DNA of 64,000 nucleotides from Nipponacmea schrenckii (taxonomy: Eukaryota; Mollusca; Gastropoda; Lottiidae), in assembly GCA_030562195.1 (NCBI GenBank), contig JAUJPP010000012.1, positions 1,612,001 through 1,676,000 on the forward strand. The letters run 5' to 3'. Under the pieces are notes generated by a model, which worked only from the letters and a program-made list of their open reading frames with translations, ran no database searches and had not been told where the DNA came from. Both the position numbers and the translations under genes were made by a program. Positions within the stretch are counted from its first letter, which is position 1, and every line of letters begins with the position of its first letter. This document shows, piece after piece, positions 60,501 through 64,000 of this stretch.

Positions 60501-63253
60501 GAGGCGATGTGTAAGACTTACATCTAGCTCTGATAGATTCCCTCTTGACATCAAACTGATCTTTAGATAACTGTAGTCTATTAGTCTGCCATCGTAACTC
60601 ACTTTTTAACTGGTTTATTTTCAATAATAACTCTTCTCTTTCCATTAACTACAACAATACATATCAAATAACATAACATATATTGTCATAATGGCTTGGA
60701 GAAAAGAAACAAAAGGACCACCTCCACATTTTACAAGGATTACAACTTACATTTCCTGTACTATCTGCCAACTGGTCTTTGGCCAAACGTCTTGGAAAAA
60801 GTTTTTCCCGAATTATCTGTACCCATTTGGGCGACTGGAATAATGAGAAAAGATGACTTATTGAAAGTCTGATTTGAACCAATCACCATTGTAATCCAGA
60901 CATAGTAATCACCCAAATCAAAAGGATATCTAGCCAGTATTATCCCAAATAAACCAAAACTGAATTCAACAGGCTACTTACCATCTTAAAGAGATTATGA
61001 ATAAAAGATTGACAGTACCTTATTATGAGAATGTTGAGAAGAGATGAGTCTATCTTGAATTACTTGATGTAGTTTATTCACACTAGACTGTGTTTGTTTA
61101 ACAGCTCGTAATACAGTCTGCACTCTATAAAATCAGTAATAAATGCTATTAATCAATCATAAGCTGAATATTATTAAGTCCAGCAGTTTGACAAGATCCT
61201 ATAATTGAACTGTTCTTGTCCATTTATATATTTTATTCCTAAATGTAAATCAAATTAATACGTTAGTCTAAAAAAAACTTCTACAAACGCATTTAAAAAC
61301 ATTTAATCTCTAGATCCAGAAGATTAAAATCTCTGAAGAATGCAGTGAAGCTCTTGTCAGACTATCTACAATCATGACTAGAACCATGAGTACTACTGAG
61401 ACAGTCCTTAATCATCATATATGTATTCAGTGCTAAGATATCCTTGAAACAGTGTTTGAAGATAAGACCCTAGGATATCCCAGCAGTAAGTTAGTTTTGA
61501 GAATAAGTGGCCAGTATTATAATTACCTGGATAATGAACTGGTATTATAAGACCATCTTGTATTGACCTGATATACATGTAACATCTTCATACTATTTAT
61601 ATTTACTGTCTCCTGATATATACAAATATCAAATTATATAACTAGCTAAAGATATGATTTGATTTCAAACATCAATTTGATGATCAAGTATATATCTAGT
61701 ATTATCTAGTTTAAAGTTTTCAGCATAGTCATAACTGATTGAAAACAGTGACTGCAAAAGTGGATTTTTTTTTTTAAATTCAAATGGATTAGGTTTCTCT
61801 TCACAGAACTGATGACTTCTATTATGACAACAAAATGACTATAAGAAATACCTCTTGCTGTTGTAATTCTTGAGGTTGTATAAAATATTTATCAAATAAA
61901 CCAAATATCAGAGTATTAGGTAGATATTTCATACCCTCTACTTGCAACTGAAATATAAACCAATAAATACAAATTATATTCACTTCATTTACAGAGTAAT
62001 TCAAGCTGAAATGAACTATAAGATTATCACAATAACACCATGAAGTTATGTCACTTTGTATAAGTCAAGATCAAGAATATATAACATGTATTATAGTTCT
62101 GACAATTATTATTCAGTCAGTTTAAAGTATGCTTACCCTCAATTTTTTTTTTCTTTTAGGAAATAATTTTTAAGTTTCAATTTAAGATAGAATGAAACAA
62201 TAATTGACTGTTAATGCTAGAACAAAATGGGGGTTGGAGGGGGGGGTTGGGGTTCTGAACTATTGAAAATAAGAGACCTGATACTCACCCTGTCAGCCAA
62301 GAATATAAGACTTTTTAAACAAACTTCTAAATCAACTAATAATCTTATCTTAGATTTTAACTGGATCCAGATCTTAATCACAACCACTAATAAAAAACAA
62401 AAATTCCCTGAATATACTTTACTTCAAAAATGTGTTTTATTATTGAATTTAAGTTCCGATCAAGTTTATGAGTTATTTATTGTTTAGATATGAAGGTTGA
62501 TTTCCCTGTGTTTTTGAAAGTTTTAATTGACAGTCTGAATTTGAACTGGCAATACTTGTATAGCTACATCATAGAAAAGATAAGAATTAGATATTTTGGC
62601 CAGGAATTCATACTCCAAATTGAAAATTCAAAACTTTATAGCTTACCCCTTGATATTATGTCTATCTTATCTTCAAAACTACTGGTATCAAATGCTCTCC
62701 ATGTAGGATTCTAGAAAAAAAAACCATAAAATATGATAAATTGTTGATGCTGATGAATCCATATTCAATCAGATGATTTAGCATATAGTTTATACAAAAT
62801 ATATGCCCATATTTGAAGAAACTTACCATAGATCCTGTTATCTTTTCACTCCAATAAACAGCTGAAATATAAAAAATTCATTGCTTATCCAGTTCATTCA
62901 TATACTGGACAACTGTGAGAAAATAAATTGAAGAAAATCTCAAATACTTTACAAGGTTAACAATTTTACTTATAATAGTCTTGTCTACCACTTGGTACAT
63001 AGTCAAAACTCTTGGTATTATTCAAACTAGACTGTCCTTAAAATCATTAAAGGTTTATTCAAGAAAAAGAAACATCCTCATTTTCAGACGCCTGAGTTAA
63101 TAGCCAGCCACAGCCCTAAATTTGTTACCTACCAGGCAACTTGCTATTTTTATGAATGGTAAAATAAACATCTAAATGCTTCATATCTTCTCCATAGAAA
63201 CTTTTACATTGTAAATTCCTCATAGATATAGACTTCAGGTGACGCAGTCTTTT
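57508..63253 (-). CDS. UVRAG: UVRAG, autophagy and endosome regulator (first exon not found)
   Basis: Beclin-1 partner in the class III PI3-kinase complex II, acting in autophagosome maturation and endosomal fusion. Exons (minus): 63253-63133, 62861-62827, 62710-62647, 62386-62289, 61947-61852, 61612-61527, 61124-61019, 60834-60751, 60648-60522, 59939-59764, 59598-59538, 59392-59227, 58907-58829, 58725-58634, 58141-57508 (TGA at 57508-57510). All GT-AG, phases agree, 674 residues here; human UVRAG has 699. The N-terminal C2 part reads RLRHLKSISMRN, NPTWRAFD, VCLKSLIFLA; then a coiled coil (MEREELLLKINQLKSELR; RRKQLIGELSS); then the UVRAG/Atg14 C-terminal block CGVRLPHSENYQ, VAVSLGYTCHL, LPLRYLMEFRGSRS, FQFNYGVFLLNKNISQLR, LRLTLPNIK. 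The last 211 codons are a Ser/Asn-rich disordered tail. The exon at 60834-60751 has no clear human counterpart. The first exon must lie upstream of 63253, probably outside the window. Confidence 0.9.
60177..60272. repeat. Palindromic element in a UVRAG intron
   Basis: The left arm 60177-60214 (ATAAAAACAATTATTACGAT ...) pairs with the right arm 60232-60272 across an 18-base AT-rich loop; about 32 of 38 positions match. MITE-like, without a clear target duplication. Confidence 0.7.
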
Positions 63254-64000
63254 CTGTAATGAAATAGAATAACTGTTTATGTTATTTAACTGAAGTATCT
63301 CATATGAAATGTTTTCTGTAATCACTTTAAATGAGAATCAGGAAAAAATGTCCTGACAGTAGTTGGAAATCAAACATAATAAACCATTCAGGCCATCCTG
63401 ACCAAAAAAAACTAAATAACTTATACTAAAAAGGTTTTATAACCGCTAAATGATAACTCGGACACAATAAGTGAAATTCAAACATTCTCTTTAAAGGGAT
63501 AATAGGCATTAGAACTAACATAAAAATTTAAGTTCACTCAAATTTGGACAATAACAGTATATATCCATCAGTGGACTTACATCAAAATCCCTCTAAAATC
63601 CGATAAATCCCCAAAATAAAGTAGTTAATCATAAAACGCTTGCGCCATCCATCAAGCGATTTTCAAATCGTGTAAATATAAAGGGAAGTAACTCTAACAT
63701 GTGGGTTTTCACGCGTCCTTGACCCCTACTGTTGAATTCCACAATGATGTTTTAGCGTTGATTTACCAGACGCTTTTATTCTCAAACTGAATGGAATCGT
63801 CGCTGGCTCATTTTTTTTTATATATATTTTTATTGTGGCTTTTCAAAATTTGGTAAAGTGTGGGATGCATACTTATTTAACAAATAGTCAATGTGAAACA
63901 CAAATATAAGCTGTAGGACGAGTAGGCCTATCCCTTTAAATGTATCTGCATTAATTAGGCAACATGTAACAAAGCTATTTAGCTATTATAGAAGATTGTC
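63254..64000. other. Upstream of UVRAG exon at 63253; no coding exon recognised
   Basis: Searched on the minus strand for an ATG-containing exon ending in a phase-0 donor. The GTAAGT at about 63578 is preceded by an in-frame stop, and the ATGs near 63636 and 63813 run into stops before a donor. Nothing else was seen. Confidence 0.4.

Noticed and set aside
60975..60985. Possible micro-exon (ATG followed by GTAAGT) on the minus strand
   Set aside because: Only three bases would be included and the flanking phases already join correctly without it.
63125..63325. ATG at 63325 as the UVRAG start, reading through the acceptor
   Set aside because: The sequence before 63253 is a good polypyrimidine tract plus CAG, and the extra residues do not resemble a UVRAG N-terminus.
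1..64000. tRNA, rRNA or other structural RNA genes
   Set aside because: No cloverleaf with proper A and B boxes and no rRNA-like block was recognised on reading.

Overview
This is a eukaryotic, animal nuclear window. It is AT-rich, has many short GT-AG exons separated by repeat-filled introns, and carries no bacterial operon structure. The gene set (PINCH, secreted laccase-type multicopper oxidase, three-VWC chordin-like protein, carnosine methyltransferase, mitochondrial EF-G1, UVRAG) is metazoan. An invertebrate laccase with a Cys-rich N-terminus, together with the repeat style, suggests a lophotrochozoan, perhaps a gastropod or other mollusc. The species is inference; the gene identities rest on visible motifs and reading-frame-consistent splicing.

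Layout. 1-1261 (+): the last exons of a PINCH/LIMS adaptor. 1.3-12 kb: no gene. It holds a T59 tract, a two-unit tandem repeat of about 605 bp, hairpins, and a fossil RNase H domain lying between two clusters of 60-bp minisatellite. 12.07-19.95 kb (-): a seven-exon laccase-type multicopper oxidase with all copper-ligand motifs but a one-base frameshift in exon 3. Its first intron holds a retroelement tail and a fold-back element with a 9-bp target duplication. 20-23.3 kb: retroelement and DNA-transposon debris. 23.38-33.01 kb (-): an eleven-exon chordin-like gene of 456 codons, with a second copy of the fold-back element, a hAT MITE and two large minisatellites in its introns. 33-44 kb: no clear gene. 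It holds a GATA microsatellite, a CpG-rich patch with YY1-like motifs, a PIF/Harbinger-like element, a 428-bp tandem duplication and one unexplained open reading stretch. 44.07-45.18 kb (-): intronless CARNMT1, divergent from GFM1 at 45.62-55.72 kb (+, 17 exons), with 439 bp between the start codons. 57.51-63.25 kb (-): UVRAG, 15 exons, with the first coding exon not found. GFM1 and UVRAG converge.

The genes do not form a pathway. CARNMT1 and GFM1 probably share a promoter. LIMS (focal adhesion), laccase (secreted oxidation), chordin-like (extracellular BMP binding), CARNMT1 (carnosine methylation), GFM1 (mitochondrial translation) and UVRAG (autophagy and endosome traffic) are simply neighbours.

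Most unusual content: (1) a palindromic element whose two arms are arrays of a short TTTAGGCACAC-type repeat in opposite orientation, present in introns of two adjacent genes; (2) the laccase frameshift; (3) a run of about 34 mostly basic residues in the chordin-like protein; (4) a hAT element in a GFM1 intron that keeps a BED-finger relic.
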